A DNA stretch of 64,000 nucleotides from Sphingomonas sp. SUN019 (lineage in GTDB: Bacteria; Pseudomonadota; Alphaproteobacteria; Sphingomonadales; Sphingomonadaceae), in the NCBI RefSeq assembly GCF_024758705.1, contig NZ_CP096971.1, forward strand, positions 3,743,234 through 3,807,233, written 5' to 3'. The position numbers and the translations under genes are program-made. Every line of letters starts with the position of its first letter. The first letter of the stretch is position 1. Below are positions 62,600-64,000 of the stretch, one piece after another. The notes under the pieces are model-generated. The model had not been told where the DNA came from. It worked only from the letters and a program-made list of their open reading frames with translations, and made no database searches.

Positions 62600-63880
62600 A
62601 TGCTGTTCAGCCGCGCGTTGCCGGGCAGGGGAAGGCCGAGCGGCCGTTCACGCTTTCCGATCGTGTTCGATCTGTCGCGGTTGCTCAGCCGTGCGTATTT
62701 CACGACGCCGACCGGTATCGACCGGGTCGAATTCGCCTATGCGTTCGAATTGCTGAAGCGCGTGCCCGACCGGTTGCGCTTTTCCGCGGTGCATCCGGCG
62801 GGCGGCTATTATGGAAGGCTGGAGATCGGCGCGGTCCGTCAGTTCCTGGCGTTCACGCAGGCGCGCTGGCAGAATCCCGGGCAGGACGAGGCGGAGGTCA
62901 GGGCGCAGGCGATCCGGCATCTGTTCGCGCTGCGTCCGCGCGCGGTGCCGGAGGCGCTGGGCCAGCGCGTGTACATCCAGGCGTCGCCGCATCATCTGGA
63001 AAACGGCAAGATGGTCCGCAGCATCCTGCAGGCCGAGCGCGCGCGGTTCATCAACCTGGTCCATGATGTCATTCCGCTGACGCATCCCGAATTCGCGCGG
63101 CTGGGCGGTGCGGCCGAACATGCGCGCCGCATCCGCACGATCGACGCCTTCGCCGATGGCATCATCGGCAATTCGCAATCGACGCTGGATGCGCTGGCCG
63201 AGCATCTGACCCCGCGCGAAGGCCGGATCATGCGCGTCGCGCATCTGGGGTGCGAATGGAGCGACGAGCCGCCGATCGCACCTGCCACCACGCCGCTGTC
63301 CGACCGGCCCTATTTCATCTGCATCGCGACGATCGAGCCGCGCAAGAACCATCTGCTGCTGCTGAACGTCTGGCGGCGGCTGGTCGAACAACTGGGCGAC
63401 GCCGCGCCGCGTCTGATCCTGATCGGGCGGCGGGGGTGGGAGAACGAGAACGTCATCGACATCCTGGAGCGATCGACGGTTCTGCAGGGCCATGTGATCG
63501 AGGAGGCCGAAGTCGACGATCGCCGGCTGGCGCAATTGCTGGCGGGCGCGCGGGCCGCGCTGCTGCCGTCATTCGCCGAAGGATATGGCATGCCAGTCGC
63601 CGAGGCGCTGGCCGCGGGCGTGCCGGTGATCGCGAGCGATATCGAATCGTTGCGCGAGGTGGGTCAGGACGTTCCCGAGTATCTCGATCCGATCGACGGC
63701 CTGGGCTGGCTGGCCATGATTACCGAATATGCGCGACCCGATTCGGGACGGCGCGCGGCGCAGTTCGACCGCATGCTCGGCTGGTCGCCGGTCGGTTGGG
63801 ATCGCCATATCTCCACCGTGCTGGAGGTGGTCGACACGCTGAACGAGCGACGGATGAAGAAGCCGGGCGAGCAGCCCTAG
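62600..63880 (+). CDS. glycosyltransferase (GT4), capsule
   Basis: A 426-aa GT-B glycosyltransferase. The N-domain has PTGIDRVEFAYAFELLKRVP and NLVHDVIPLTHPEF; the C-domain has ATIEPRKNHLLLLNVWRRL, LIGRRGWENENV and FAEGYGMPVAEALAAGVPVI. ATG 62600 is the first ATG, but a TTG at 62567 overlapping the kpsS end is also in frame. It is the last recognisable gene of the plus arm in this window. Confidence 0.9.
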   Translation: MLFSRALPGRGRPSGRSRFPIVFDLSRLLSRAYFTTPTGIDRVEFAYAFELLKRVPDRLRFSAVHPAGGYYGRLEIGAVRQFLAFTQARWQNPGQDEAEVRAQAIRHLFALRPRAVPEALGQRVYIQASPHHLENGKMVRSILQAERARFINLVHDVIPLTHPEFARLGGAAEHARRIRTIDAFADGIIGNSQSTLDALAEHLTPREGRIMRVAHLGCEWSDEPPIAPATTPLSDRPYFICIATIEPRKNHLLLLNVWRRLVEQLGDAAPRLILIGRRGWENENVIDILERSTVLQGHVIEEAEVDDRRLAQLLAGARAALLPSFAEGYGMPVAEALAAGVPVIASDIESLREVGQDVPEYLDPIDGLGWLAMITEYARPDSGRRAAQFDRMLGWSPVGWDRHISTVLEVVDTLNERRMKKPGEQP

Positions 63881-63917
63881 GGTCTGAACTCAATTGGAAC
63901 GCGGTCGTGACGGAGCC

Positions 63918-64000
63918 GAATTTGGTGTTGGGCTAGGAGCAACGAGGGAGCGATGCTGAAGCATCGTGACCGAGGCGCGACGACGCCCGGCGCCAAATTC
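63918..64000. repeat. palindromic element at the window edge
   Basis: GAATTTGGTGTTGGGC (63918-63933) and GCCCGGCGCCAAATTC (63985-64000) are inverted repeats with 13 of 16 pairs matching. Inside is a perfect hairpin CGATGCT-GA-AGCATCG (63951-63966). The right arm ends exactly at the window end and probably continues outward. It lies 38 bp after the last glycosyltransferase. Confidence 0.65.

Noticed and set aside
1..64000. tRNA, rRNA, CRISPR array, prophage or intact IS element
   Set aside because: No cloverleaf-like sequence, regularly spaced repeats, phage genes or transposase motifs were found on reading the gaps and both strands.

Overview
The window is one contiguous piece of a high-GC (about two-thirds G+C) alphaproteobacterial chromosome, most likely Sphingomonas or a close sphingomonad. 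The clues are a fused thiS-thiG gene, an F1FO-ATPase zeta inhibitor (DUF1476) gene, a candidate EcfG-type general-stress promoter, DUF2855 and YdcH/DUF465 genes, and GC-rich palindromic repeats whose arms read GTCATTCCCG or GGGGAGGATTA. I see no rRNA, tRNA, CRISPR array, prophage or intact insertion sequence. Genus assignment is inference from gene content, not from a marker gene.

Left part (1-20 kb), mostly central metabolism. An alpha/beta hydrolase runs off the left edge. It is followed by aroQ-accB-accC (minus strand), divergent from thiS-thiG; a stress-type csbD gene; a ThDP-dependent enzyme facing an SMP-30 lactonase; and DUF2855, HAD hydrolase and scoA - HAD acid phosphatase lipoprotein - DUF5076 - scoB - alpha/beta hydrolase. 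An MFS transporter gene is frameshifted. Next come an epimerase and leuC - small peptide - metallo-beta-lactamase protein - leuD - quinone oxidoreductase. DUF1476, bolA and a CGFS glutaredoxin close this part.

Middle part (20.5-43 kb). A BlaI repressor and BlaR1-like M56 peptidase have an operator dyad lying on their promoter. Then come an MBL hydrolase, a DUF4230 protein, nadA, a thiolase, a prepilin peptidase, coniferyl aldehyde dehydrogenase, and two divergent YdcH/DUF465 genes. A ParA - ribbon-helix-helix - SPOR lipoprotein module has a further SPOR/Sel1 protein diverging from it. The homogentisate pathway pair (hmgA, hppD) faces a MarR regulator. A ROK sugar kinase and a REC-GGDEF-EAL regulator overlapping a CHASE4-type histidine kinase end this part.

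Right part (43-64 kb). A 118-bp palindromic repeat precedes an unusual membrane protein that combines a PQ-loop-like helical half with a SET domain. DinB, a P450 and a membrane hydrolase form a minus-strand operon. It diverges, with only 21 bp between start codons, from a tiny phospholipase-A2-like protein translationally coupled to kdsA. The rest is a group-2 (Kdo-linker, ABC-dependent) capsule locus. Its minus arm is histidine phosphatase, kdsB, kdsD/kpsF, a Wza/KpsD-type export lipoprotein and kpsT. Its plus arm is two paralogous glycosyltransferases, kpsM, a KpsE-like protein, a single-domain KpsC-like protein, kpsS and a third glycosyltransferase. An AT-rich methyltransferase gene sits between kdsA and kdsB and looks acquired. 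The window ends inside a palindromic element.

The features most worth a second look are the PQ-loop/SET fusion, the mini PLA2-like protein, ThiS with a buried GG end, the single-domain KpsC, the orphan ParA module, and the Kdo-capsule locus in a lineage reported to lack conventional LPS.
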